Assembly: GCF_040882075.1 (NCBI RefSeq)
Contig: NZ_JBBEBZ010000072.1
Location: forward strand, 1-32,180
Direction of reading: 5' to 3'
DNA: 32,180 nt
Source of the DNA: Nitriliruptor sp040882075
GTDB taxonomy: Bacteria; Actinomycetota; Nitriliruptoria; Nitriliruptorales; Nitriliruptoraceae
In this document: positions 1 through 7,891 of the stretch, piece by piece
Layout of the letters: each line of letters opens with the position of its first letter
Position numbering within the stretch: the stretch's first letter is position 1
Program-made: the position numbers and the translations under genes
Notes under the pieces: model-generated
Told to the model about the DNA's origin: nothing
The model's database searches: none
What the model saw: the letters and a program-made list of their open reading frames with translations, nothing else

Positions 1-1225
1 TGACCAGGGCCGCGCCGCGGTCGGCGGTCTTGTACTCGAGCTGACGGACCAGCTCTGCCATCGACGCTTCGGCCACCGATCGGCCGTTGCGAAGACCCTT
101 GCGGGCCGCCATCCCGGCGACGTTCAGATCCTCGATGCAGACGAGGTCGAACCCACCAGCTAAACGCCGGGACAGCTCGTGCAGGTACAGCTTGCGGGTC
201 GCGGCGATCTTGCCGTGCAGCTTCGCCCGTCGGCGCAACAGCTTCTCCCGGTTCCTGCTGTCCTTCTCGCACCCGGCGATCGCACGGTCGAGCCGGCGGA
301 GCCGGGTCAGGTGCTGGTCGAGCACGCGTGGGTTGGGGACGTGCCCGTGTTCGTCGGTCAGCCCGGGGACCGGCCGGTCGAGGGTCACGAGGTGGGTGAG
401 CCCGAGGTCCACACCGATGCTGCCGCCGTGCTGCCTGACCGGCTCACCGGGCTGCCGGAGCCGGGTCGAACCGTCGAGGAGCCGCAGACGGAAGACCGCC
501 TTCCACCGGCAGCCCTCGTACTTGATGGTCAGCGCCTGGACCTGCGCCCGGCCGGACTCGCACCACTGCCACACCTCCTCGACGTCGTCGGGCTGGTGGG
601 TGTGCAACCACGCGACCTCACCACGCCGGTCCCGGCCCGCAGCCTGCTCCGAACGTGGCCGGGTGTGACGACGCTCCCACGTGTTCTCCCCGGCACGGCG
701 GGGCAGCATCAACCGGACGTGGGCGTGGGTGTCAGGCCGGATCCAGTGGCGGTGGTCGACGTGCTCGGCGAGTTCGACGAACGTGACCGCCTGCCGCGAG
801 TGGCGGCCCTTCCACTGGGGGAAGCCAACACGAGGTCCGCGACGCTTCCCTGCCCGTGACTCGGAGAAGTTCTTCAGCGCGAGGGCGGCGTTGTCGATCC
901 CGGACCGGAACGCGTGGATGGACACGTCCCGCCACCACGGATGCACTTCATCACGCACCTCACGCCACCGGGCGGTCAACGACTCACGTGACCACGACAG
1001 CGCCGGCGTCAACTCATCCTCGGGGACACCACGCGCACGCTCGTCACGGCGCACCCGCATGTTGGCGGCGGCCTCCTCGACCGCCCAGTTGTAGGCGGTA
1101 CGCATCGACCCGGCGTACGACTTCAGCCACCGCTCCTGCGACGGTGACGGGTCCAACACGACCTCGACGGCACGCGTCACGTGACCGCGCTCGGCGGCCG
1201 TCCCTGGGCGCTCGTCACATGCCAT
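1..1225 (-). CDS. tnpB: TnpB-like RNA-guided endonuclease (IS200/IS605 OrfB), C-terminus beyond window
   Basis: One open frame of 408 codons runs from an ATG at 1225 off the left edge. The N-terminal stretch (about residues 18-50, ending in AYNWAVEEA) is typical of the TnpB wedge/helix-turn-helix start. RuvC-I is seen as GVDLGLTHL (Asp273) and RuvC-II as CIEDLNVAGM (Glu365), followed by the family hallmark LEYK near residue 396. The zinc-finger cysteines and the last RuvC Asp would lie outside the window. TnpB proteins are guided by an omega-RNA from the element's 3' end to cut DNA and so favour retention of the transposon. No TnpA transposase is visible on the upstream side. Codon use is less GC-biased than in neighbours (CGT, GAT, TTG, TCA; a TTA Leu codon at 161-163), suggesting transfer. 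The start is uncertain: no good ribosome-binding site precedes the ATG and a GTG 15 codons on is possible. Confidence 0.88.
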   Translation of the reverse strand, partial: MACDERPGTAAERGHVTRAVEVVLDPSPSQERWLKSYAGSMRTAYNWAVEEAAANMRVRRDERARGVPEDELTPALSWSRESLTARWREVRDEVHPWWRDVSIHAFRSGIDNAALALKNFSESRAGKRRGPRVGFPQWKGRHSRQAVTFVELAEHVDHRHWIRPDTHAHVRLMLPRRAGENTWERRHTRPRSEQAAGRDRRGEVAWLHTHQPDDVEEVWQWCESGRAQVQALTIKYEGCRWKAVFRLRLLDGSTRLRQPGEPVRQHGGSIGVDLGLTHLVTLDRPVPGLTDEHGHVPNPRVLDQHLTRLRRLDRAIAGCEKDSRNREKLLRRRAKLHGKIAATRKLYLHELSRRLAGGFDLVCIEDLNVAGMAARKGLRNGRSVAEASMAELVRQLEYKTADRGAALV

Positions 1226-1270
1226 CCGAACCACTGTGCCGCACGGGTGCGACAAGGCAGCTGTCCGCAT

Positions 1271-1283
1271 CCAGCAACGCTGG
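1271..1283. repeat. Small perfect hairpin upstream of tnpB, possible left-end element structure
   Basis: CCAGC-AAC-GCTGG forms a 5-bp perfect stem with a 3-base loop, 46 bases upstream of the tnpB start and inside the 86-bp gap between tnpB and the DUF5719 gene. A second pair, GGCAGC at 1256-1261 and GCTGCC at 1283-1288, brackets it. IS200/IS605 elements carry subterminal hairpins recognised by TnpA, so this could belong to the left end. Such short hairpins also occur by chance in GC-rich DNA. Confidence 0.3.
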
Positions 1284-1311
1284 CTGCCGAACAAAGCTGG
1301 CCCTGAGACGG

Positions 1312-3155
1312 TCAGCTGTCCCCGGCGTCCTCGTCTGGATCGGCCGGCGGGGTCGCCTCGGTCTCGTCGCCGCGGTCCGTCGGCGGGTCGGGTGTGCCGT
1401 CCTGATCCGGCCGAGCGAGCGGATCGATCGGTTCGATGCCGAGCTCGGTCCCGAGCCGCTGCGCGGTCCCCGGCGCCAGGCGACGCAGCGGGCTGCGTGG
1501 CGTGGTCCACCACGACGACGGCGCACCCGTGGTCGACACGAGGTGACGAGCCCCGTCGGGATCGCCGCTGCTGAGGGACGCCGCGACGAACTCACCCGTC
1601 GCCGAACGGACCGTCAGCGCCCAGGACGGGGACCCATCGAGCAGTCCCTGGAGCGGCACGGTGAGGAGCGCGCCGGGGGCGACCTCGAGGCCGGCGAGCT
1701 CGGGAGGCTGGCTGGCCTGCGAGCCGTTCCACAGGATGGCGTCGATCGTCACCGGTTCGCTGCCCGGGTTGATCAGACGCAGCTGCTCGGTGTTGCGGAT
1801 GGCGCCGCTGCCGGTGATCGTCCAGGTCCCGTCGCTGGCCGCAGCGCCGAGCTGCACCGCGAACCCGGTGTCGGAGGGATCCTCCGCCTCGATCCGGGCG
1901 ACGCCGGAGATGGTGACGGGGACCCCGTCGCTCCGCGCCGTCAGCGCCGCGGAGTCGATCCCCTCCGGCAGCGTGCCCGCCAGGTCCACCCGCCGGACCG
2001 TGCCCGGGGGCACGGACACCTCGGACAGCAGCTCGGGCACGATGCCACCGTCGGGGGTGTGGTAGGTCAGCTCGACGGGTGCCGACCGGTCGGTGCGGTT
2101 GGTGATCCACAGCCACGAGCTGCGGCCCTCGCCCTGGATGATCCACGGGACGGTCCAGACCTCCGACGGCTCGGTCGCGGGCTGTAGCAACGAGACCCCG
2201 TCGACGCCGCCGATGGCGCTGCGCGTGAGCTGTACGCCCTCCACCGCGACCCGTCCGGAGGCGACCTCGACGACGACCGCCAGATCGGGCTGCTCGGGCA
2301 GGTACTCGTTGAGGACCAGCTCGAGCGTCTCGCGCGGAGCGATGCTGACGTTGCGGAGCCGGGTCGGGTCGTCGGGACCCTCGGGGGTGAGGAAACCGAC
2401 CGCGACCGTCGCCCCGCTGCCGTGCGGGTTGGCCAGACGCAGCCGCGCTTCGGCGCCTCCGGCCGTGGTCAGGCCGGGGATGGTCCAGCTCGTCGCGGCC
2501 GTGCCAGGCACGCACGGACCCGCTGCCGTGCCCTCGGGCAGGTCCTCCTCGCCGTCGAGCCGCCAGGCGCGAGCGGTGACCGCCGGCCCGCCGGACCAAC
2601 GCACGTCGACGGCCGAGGACGCACCCGCGTCGGGAGCCGTTCGCGACGCCGCCCCCGGGAACAGCCGCGAGGTCGCGAGCGTCGTGGCCCGTCCCCCCTC
2701 GAAGCCGATGACCTCGGTGGTCGCGGGGGCGTCGCCGGCGACGCCGGGACGGGCGACGTCGACGGCGAGCGTGGTCCCCGGGCGCGCGTCGCCGACAGCG
2801 CAGATCGATCGGCCGGAGACGGCCTCGGTCCCGGCTTCGAGCGCAGGATCGACGCTCGGCACGACGACCGAGCTCTCGACCGGGTCCACGAGGACGTCGA
2901 CGAGGCCGACGAGGAGGACGGTGAGGNNNNNNNNNNNNNNNNNNNNNNNNNNNNNNNNNNNNNNNNNNNNNNNNNNNNNNNNNNNNNNNNNNNNNNNNNN
3001 NNNNNNNNNNNNNNNNNNNNNNNNNNGCTCTCGACCGGGTCCACGAGGACGTCGACGAGGCCGACGAGGAGGACGGTGAGGCCGACGAGGAGGACGGTGA
3101 GGACGGTGAGGACGAGCAGCGCGAGGGCGTACGTCGGGCGGCTGGCGCGGTTCAC
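1312..3155 (-). CDS. DUF5719 family envelope protein (interrupted by assembly gap)
   Basis: The GTG start at 3155 gives a short basic N-terminus and one very hydrophobic segment (about residues 9-37, built of LLVGL/TVL repeats), then a long extracytoplasmic, beta-rich domain and an acidic, proline-rich C-terminus ending PADPDEDAGDS. The 100-N run at 2927-3026 and a 55-bp duplicated flank interrupt it; deleting 155 bases gives one continuous frame of 562 residues, whereas the raw sequence is out of frame across the gap. Composition and position directly after the large glycosyltransferase match the DUF5719 family, conserved in actinobacteria, function unknown. The start overlaps the stop of the upstream gene by 4 bp (GTGA at 3152-3155), so the two are probably translated together. 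A single-pass protein displayed outside the membrane and working with the glycosyltransferase is my inference. Confidence 0.75.
2872..3081. other. Scaffold gap of 100 N flanked by an identical 55-bp duplication
   Basis: N occupies 2927-3026. The 55 bases at 2872-2926 are identical to those at 3027-3081. This pattern, with a round-number N run, is expected when two contigs that overlap by an assembler k-mer are joined without merging. Removing one copy and the Ns (155 bases) restores the DUF5719 reading frame. Confidence 0.9.
3057..3114. repeat. 21-bp tandem repeat in the DUF5719 membrane segment
   Basis: Two adjacent 21-bp units (3057-3077 and 3078-3098) are followed by two shorter 9-bp-like units (3099-3114). 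On the minus strand they encode the repeated TVLLVGL / TVLTVL pattern of the transmembrane helix. The repeat abuts the assembly gap and is the likely reason the assembly broke here, so its copy number in the genome is uncertain. Confidence 0.8.
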
Positions 3156-6100
3156 ACGGCACCCCCGGTCGTCCGTGCGGGCTCGGCGGGCGTCGCCGCG
3201 TCCGGTTCGGGGTCTGCGGCGCGGGCGAACCCGGGCGGACGGAGCATCAACGAGATCACGAGCAGGGCGACGAGCAGCTGCCCGGTGAGCGCCAGCGACC
3301 GTGCCCCCTGGCCGGTCGGCACGAGCTCGACCCTGCCGCCGCCCTCGGGGATCTCGAAGGCGGCGACCGGGGCGCTGACCACCGCGAGCGGGCGACCGTC
3401 GACCCGCGCCTCGAACGTGTCACCAGGCAACTGGTTGACCAGCAGCACACCGCCGCCGGAGACGTCGTCGACGACCCGGCCGTCCGCCAGGACGCGCAGC
3501 GGCTCCGGAGGGCTGTCGGCGGGCAGTCGCCCGATGGTCGTCAGGCTGCGCAGCGCATCGGCGCTGACCACGCTCGCGCGCGGGAGCGCGTCGAGGACGG
3601 TCAGCACCCGGCCCGAGGCGACGGGACGTGGCTCGAGGCCGTCCTGGCTGCGCAGCGCATCGTCGAGGCTGTCGGACGTCCCACCGTCGGGCACCACCAC
3701 GTACCGCACACCGAGGTGACCCAAGGTCGCCGCCGCGGTGACGTCCCGGCCAGCGACCAGGTCGGCGACCGCATCGTCCACCACGGCGAGGGCGTCGGCG
3801 TCCGGGGTCACCCCGGTCGAGGCCATCGATGGACCCGCTCCGGGAACGACCTCGTAGGTCGCCACGCCGTCGACGTCAGCGAGCAGGAGCACGAGGAAGG
3901 GGTCCTCCGGGATCGCGGCCGCGGTGACGAACGCGGGCAGCGCTTCGCGGTCCCGGACGTAGGTGCCCTGCGGACCCTGGACGAGGCCGAAGGCGACCGC
4001 CCCGAGGCTGACCGCGACGGCCGCGCCGGTCGTGACGGCCGCGACCTGACGCCACCCGAACGTGTGACGGCCGAGGGATGCCTCGCCGCGGGCGAAGGCG
4101 ACCGCGAGGAGCCCGGCGTAGGCCGCGGCGGTCAGGATCAACGGCGTCCCCGGCCACACCGGGGAGCCGGTCCGGGCCAGCCACCACCCGCCGACCGCGC
4201 CGAGCAGACCGACCGCGTACAGGCTGCCGACCAGCCACGTCTGGCGCCGCCAACCGAACAGGACCCCGAGCACCCCGGCGAGGAAGAACCCGACGCCGGC
4301 CCACGGGGCCGGGAACCCCTCGATACCGGGCACGAGCAGGACCCAGCGCCACAGTTCGCCGTCCACGATGGAAGCGGGCTCGACCCCGCGGAGGGGGCCG
4401 TCCGGGGCGAGCAGGCCGAAGCTCCAGGGCACGAGGAGAGCGAGCGGACCGAACGTGGCGAGCGACAACCGTGCCGCCAGCGGGCCACGCCACCCGCGCG
4501 GGGAGCGCGGCAGCACGGTGACCAACAGCAGCACGCCGGCGACGACGAGCACCGCGAGCACCGCCGGCACGAAGGCGCCGGCGATCGCTCCGAGGAGGGC
4601 GGTGGCTGCGGCGGCGCGCCACGCGGTGGCGGGCGCGGTCGTCCGATGGGCCAACGTGCCCACGCCAGCCACGATGCCCGGCAGGACGGCCACCGTCACC
4701 AGCGCCCCGACCTCGCCGGACAGCAGCGCGGCGATGGCCGGCGGCGACAGGACGTAGGCCGTGGCGGCGACCACACGCGGCAGCTTCTTGCGCGAGTACC
4801 GCTGGGCGGCCCGCAGCGCCAGCAGCCACGCCACGAGCAGGCTGCCGAGCAGCAGCACCCGGGAGGCGAGGTAGGCCGAACCGAACAGCAGCCACTGCAG
4901 GATCCCGAGCAGCGCCTGCGCGGGCGACGGCGCCTCCGAGGTCCCGATGCCGGCGGCGGTGTGCCAGGCAGACGCGTGGTCACCGAGGAACGCCCGGGAC
5001 GAGGCCGGCCAGGGCGCGAGCTCGCCGCCTCGCAGCGTCCCGCCCGCCAGCAGCGACAGCGCCCCGATCAGCACCAACACGGTCAGGACCGCGCCGACCA
5101 GCAGGACCGGCCGCTGACGGACCAGCTTGCCGAGCTTCGCGGTGGCCGTCTCGGGTTCGCGGGCGGCGGTCTCCTCGGTCGCGGCGGGCGCCACGTCACC
5201 GCCGGCGATCCAGTCCGCGATGGCTTCGGCGTACGCCCGCACCCGCGGCACGACGCGACCGAAGTGCTCCTTGACCTCGTCGTCGCTGCGCCGGCGGTGC
5301 TGCTGCACCTGCCGCCGCAGACGGCGGGTCTCGAGGAGGTGCAGGACGTTCCAGATCCACGCGCGGACGGTCAGCCACGCGTCGGAGAACCGCCGCGTGA
5401 GCAGGAAACCGAGGATCTTGGCGATGCCGAACAGGAAGTACAGCGGCACGATGGTCGCGAGCCGTGCCGGTCCGTAGTTCTTGAGCAAGGTCGCGAGGGT
5501 GTTGCGCTCGGCGAAGTAGCGCGGCCCGATGACCCGGGTCTGTCCGAGCCGGTGGTAGTTGGTCGCCGCCGCCTTGTGGACGCCCACGGCCTCCGGGACC
5601 ACCTCGACGTCCGCGCCCGACAGCCACGTGCGCCAGCACAGATCCAGGTCGTCGCGGAACAGGTGGAAGCGCCGGTCGAAGCGACCGACGCGGTCGAAGA
5701 CCTCGCGACGCAGCAGCATCCCCGCGGTCGACACGTAGAGGGTCCGACGGTCGACGTCGCGCTGGCCCTGGTCGAGCTCGCCCTCGTCGACCCCGGAGTC
5801 CGCGCGACCGGTCAGGTCCACGGTCCAGCCGACCGACTGCAGCCGGCGCGGGTCGTCCCAATCGAGCAGCTTCGGACCGACGATCGCCAGGCGCGGGTCG
5901 TCGTCGAGCGCGCCCGCGAGTTCGGCGACGGCGTCGGGTTCGAGCGCGAGGTCGTCGTGCAGCAGCAGGACGTACGGCGAGGTATCCACGGGCCGCGCGT
6001 CGAGCGCCATCGAGACGGCCGCACCGAAACCGAGGTCACNNNNNNNNNNNNNNNNNNNNNNNNNNNNNNNNNNNNNNNNNNNNNNNNNNNNNNNNNNNNN

Positions 6101-6612
6101 NNNNNNNNNNNNNNNNNNNNNNNNNNNNNNNNNNNNNNNTCCACGGGCCGCGCGTCGAGCGCCATCGAGACGGCCGCACCGAAACCGAGGTCACGGTCGG
6201 CGACCAGCACGCGGTCCTCGCCGAGCGCGGCCTGGAGGACCGCCCGCGTGTCGTCGTTCGAACCGTTGTCGACGGCCACCACCTCGAGGTGCGGGTGGGT
6301 CTGGGCCGCGAGCGCGGTGAGCGTGCCGGCGAGCCAGGGACCACCGTCGTGGGCCACGAGGACGGCGAGCACCGGCGTCGACGACGGCGTGCGCGCCGAC
6401 GTCGCGGCGGCCGCGTCCTCCGCCGGAGCGGCGGGCGGGACCTGCGACGCGTCGGCGTCGCTGAGCGGTGGCTCGGGAACCGGCACCGGGGCGCGATCCT
6501 CCTCGCGGGAGCACGGGTCGCGGCACGGCGGTCCGCGACCCGGCTGGAGGCGTCGGGGGGCCGTGCGAGGGGTGGGAGGGACCGGTGGCGAGGGGTCCGC
6601 GGACCGGTCCAC
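3152..6612 (-). CDS. Large GT2 glycosyltransferase with polytopic membrane C-terminal region
   Basis: After collapsing the 155-base gap artefact this is a 1101-residue protein. Residues 1-78 are low-complexity, Pro/Ala/Asp-rich. A GT-A fold of family GT2 starts near residue 81 (VLAVLVAHDGG, then VVAVDNGSNDD), with HDD at 168-170 as the likely nucleotide/metal site and FRDDLDLCW at 267-275 in the place of the usual acceptor-side ED motif. A first hydrophobic segment at about 335-355 is followed, after a basic linker, by a long multi-helix membrane region (from about 440) containing an extracytoplasmic stretch, and a last helix just before the C-terminus. It probably transfers a sugar to a lipid or polymer at the membrane; donor and acceptor cannot be read from the sequence. 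The GTG at 6612 is a working start; the disordered N-terminus leaves room for a later one. The DUF5719 gene overlaps its stop by 4 bp. Confidence 0.85.
5985..6194. other. Second scaffold gap of 100 N flanked by an identical 55-bp duplication
   Basis: N occupies 6040-6139. Bases 5985-6039 are identical to 6140-6194. As at the first gap, taking out one copy and the Ns (155 bases) joins the two halves of the glycosyltransferase in frame, within the GT2 domain around residues 150-157 (MALDARPV, which otherwise appears on both sides). Confidence 0.92.
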
Positions 6613-6622
6613 GGGCGGCGGG

Positions 6623-6628
6623 ACCGTA
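6623..6628 (-). promoter_or_regulatory. Possible -10 element for the glycosyltransferase-DUF5719 operon
   Basis: Reading on the minus strand, TACGGT (TANNNT form common in actinobacteria) ends 10 bases before the GTG at 6612. A transcript would have almost no leader. No convincing -35 hexamer is present at the right spacing, so this is a weak call. Confidence 0.25.
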
Positions 6629-6634
6629 CCACGT

Positions 6635-6651
6635 CGGGGCTGCCCGCCCCG
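6635..6651 (-). terminator. GC hairpin downstream of whiB, possible terminator
   Basis: CGGGGC-TGCCC-GCCCCG makes a 6-bp stem with a 5-base loop about 114 bases past the whiB stop and just upstream of the putative glycosyltransferase -10. It has no T-run. It could end whiB transcripts or be a chance GC palindrome. The rest of 6613-6764 shows nothing else clear. Confidence 0.3.
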
Positions 6652-6764
6652 TGGCGTCAGGGGAGGCGGCGAGCGCCGGAGAGCGGCCGCGCGATCCGGC
6701 GATCGGTCGTCCGCGCTCCCTACGGGGTGTGTGATGACCTGTCAGGCGGTGACGCGGGTCGGCC

Positions 6765-7037
6765 TCAGGCGGTGAAACGCTTGGCCCGGCGCCGCTCGCG
6801 CTCGGACAGCCCGCCCCAGATGCCGAAGCGCTCGTCGTTCGTGAGCGCGTAGTCGAGGCACTCGCCCCGCACCGGGCAGACGCCGCAGATGCGCTTCGCC
6901 GCCCGCGTGGAGCCGCCCTTCTCGGGGAAGAAGGCCTCCGGGTCGGCATCGAGGCACTTGGCCTCGAGCATCCAGGTGCGCTCGTCCGCTGCATCGAAGG
7001 CCAACTTCGTCGACAGCTCCGCGATGATCGCTCCCAC
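6765..7037 (-). CDS. whiB: WhiB-family Fe-S transcriptional regulator (WhiB2/WhmD-like)
   Basis: WhiB proteins bind a [4Fe-4S] cluster and act with the primary sigma factor in actinobacteria. The four cluster cysteines are present in the family order: one in LEAKC, then CGVC and a fourth in RGEC. PEAFFPEKGGS and the turn GIWGGLSERER followed by a basic end (RRAKRFTA) are diagnostic. The sequence matches the WhiB2/WhmD subgroup, which governs division and septation in mycobacteria and streptomycetes. I chose GTG at 7037 (90 residues) because AAGGAG lies 6 bases upstream (7044-7049) and because a longer frame from ATG 7112 would begin inside the likely promoter (7100-7128) and adds a non-conserved, Cys-containing extension. 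In M. tuberculosis whiB2 also neighbours fbiA; here the ECF sigma gene and fbiC lie between. Confidence 0.93.
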   Translation of the reverse strand: MGAIIAELSTKLAFDAADERTWMLEAKCLDADPEAFFPEKGGSTRAAKRICGVCPVRGECLDYALTNDERFGIWGGLSERERRRAKRFTA

Positions 7038-7043
7038 CAACCG

Positions 7044-7049
7044 CTCCTT
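7044..7049 (-). promoter_or_regulatory. Ribosome-binding site that sets the whiB start
   Basis: AAGGAG on the minus strand, 6 bases before GTG 7037 (a TTG at 7040 is only 3 bases away). No comparable site precedes the upstream ATG at 7112. Confidence 0.6.
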
Positions 7050-7099
7050 GAGCTCCGGGGTGCTGCCGTGCTCGACAGCGGTGGAACTACACGGTTGGC

Positions 7100-7128
7100 A
7101 TCCTCGGCCCATCTCGAGCCCACGTCAA
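7100..7128 (-). promoter_or_regulatory. Likely whiB promoter (-35 TTGACG, 17-bp spacer, -10 GAGGAT)
   Basis: On the minus strand TTGACG (7128-7123) is followed after exactly 17 bases by GAGGAT (7105-7100), which keeps the important A2, A5 and T6 of the -10. Transcription would begin near 7093, giving a leader of about 55 bases before GTG 7037. This is the best sigma70-type promoter I see in the window. Confidence 0.5.
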
Positions 7129-7164
7129 GCGGTATCTCCCACGGGTTGTGGTCGGGACGGCCGA

Positions 7165-7186
7165 CGACCCCCACCGGTGGGGGTCG
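7165..7186 (-). terminator. Perfect 22-bp palindrome ending the ECF sigma transcript
   Basis: Bases 7165-7175 are the exact reverse complement of 7176-7186, an 11-bp arm with no spacer (in RNA about 9 bp of stem around a CCGG loop). It lies about 30 bases past the sigma-factor stop and upstream of the whiB promoter, so it separates the two same-strand genes. There is no T-run, as is common for actinobacterial terminators. A protein-binding palindrome is the alternative. Confidence 0.6.
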
Positions 7187-7217
7187 CGGTGGGGCTGGCG
7201 TGGGGTCGGCGGACCGG

Positions 7218-7826
7218 TCAGACCAGGTCCTCGAGCGCGGCGCGTAGGCGCAGGAGCCCGTCGCGGAGCCGGGACTTGGCGGTGCCCTCGGGGATACCGA
7301 GCACCCGGGCCACGTCGCGGTAGGTGTGGCCGCCGAAGTAGGCCAGCTCGACCGCCTCACGCTGCCGGTCGGTCAGCTCGGCCAGGGCACGCCGGACCTG
7401 CCAGTGGTCGAGCCGCACCTGCACCTCGTCGACGACGTGGTCGAAGGGCCGCACCTCGTCGCGACGCGTCACCCGCTCGTCACGGTCGCGGGAGGCCTGC
7501 TCGCTGCGCACCCGGTCGACGGCCCGGCGGTGCGCCAACGTGGTGATCCATCCCGACGCCGTGCCGCGCTCGGCATCGAACCGTGCCGCCCTCCGCCACA
7601 CCTCGACGAGGACCTCCTGGGTGACCTCCTCGGCCATCGAGCGGTCACGGAGGACACGCAACGCGACGCCGAGCACCTGGGGTGTGACGCGGTCGTAGAG
7701 CGCCGCGAACGCGTCGGTGTCACCGCCCGCTGCGGCGACGAGCAGGTGCTCGCTGGTCGCGCTGGCGACGTCCGCGGCTCGCGCCACGGAGCTCGCATCG
7801 AGCAGGTACAGGGGGGCGGTGGCCAC
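7218..7826 (-). CDS. ECF-type RNA polymerase sigma factor (SigK/ECF19-like)
   Basis: The 202-residue protein has the two conserved sigma-70 regions: region 2 around residues 30-95 (AFAALYDRV, MAEEVTQEVLVEVWRRA, TLAHRRAVDRVRSEQA) and region 4 around 145-200 (LTDRQREAVELAYFGGHTY, then IPEGTAKSRLRDGLLRLR). It lacks sigma regions 1 and 3, as ECF factors do. Wording such as WITTLAHRRAVDRVRSEQAS matches the SigK (ECF19) group, normally paired with the membrane anti-sigma RskA. No anti-sigma gene is next to it: downstream are a terminator and whiB, upstream is fbiC. I chose GTG 7826 because GGAG stands 6 bases upstream; an ATG at 7865 would add 13 residues but has no ribosome-binding site. A TTGACG at 7879-7884 could be part of its promoter, but the matching -10 (TTGGGT, 7856-7861) is poor. 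Confidence 0.92.
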   Translation of the reverse strand: MATAPLYLLDASSVARAADVASATSEHLLVAAAGGDTDAFAALYDRVTPQVLGVALRVLRDRSMAEEVTQEVLVEVWRRAARFDAERGTASGWITTLAHRRAVDRVRSEQASRDRDERVTRRDEVRPFDHVVDEVQVRLDHWQVRRALAELTDRQREAVELAYFGGHTYRDVARVLGIPEGTAKSRLRDGLLRLRAALEDLV

Positions 7827-7891
7827 GACGCGCTCCGTTGAGGTCCGGTGGGGGAACCCAACCATGCTGTCTAGGTTTCGTCAAGCTCTCT

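Noticed and set aside
87..2187. Plus-strand open frames across the left end
   Set aside because: Antisense to tnpB and DUF5719, both of which have recognisable motifs on the minus strand.
3082..3162. Alternative N-terminus for DUF5719 starting at 3162 (Pro/Arg/His-rich)
   Set aside because: It exists only because the raw gap shifts the frame; the frame from 3155 gives a membrane helix and the 4-bp coupling.
3716..6775. Very long plus-strand open frame (over 1000 codons) opposite the glycosyltransferase
   Set aside because: Rich in Arg, Gly, Pro and Asp with no domain pattern; it is the GC-driven antisense shadow of a well-supported gene and it crosses the assembly gap.
6742..6775. 11-bp direct repeat TCAGGCGGTGA at 6742-6752 and 6765-6775 at the whiB 3' end
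   Set aside because: Short and GC-rich; it only duplicates the last codons of whiB and no function or structure follows from it.
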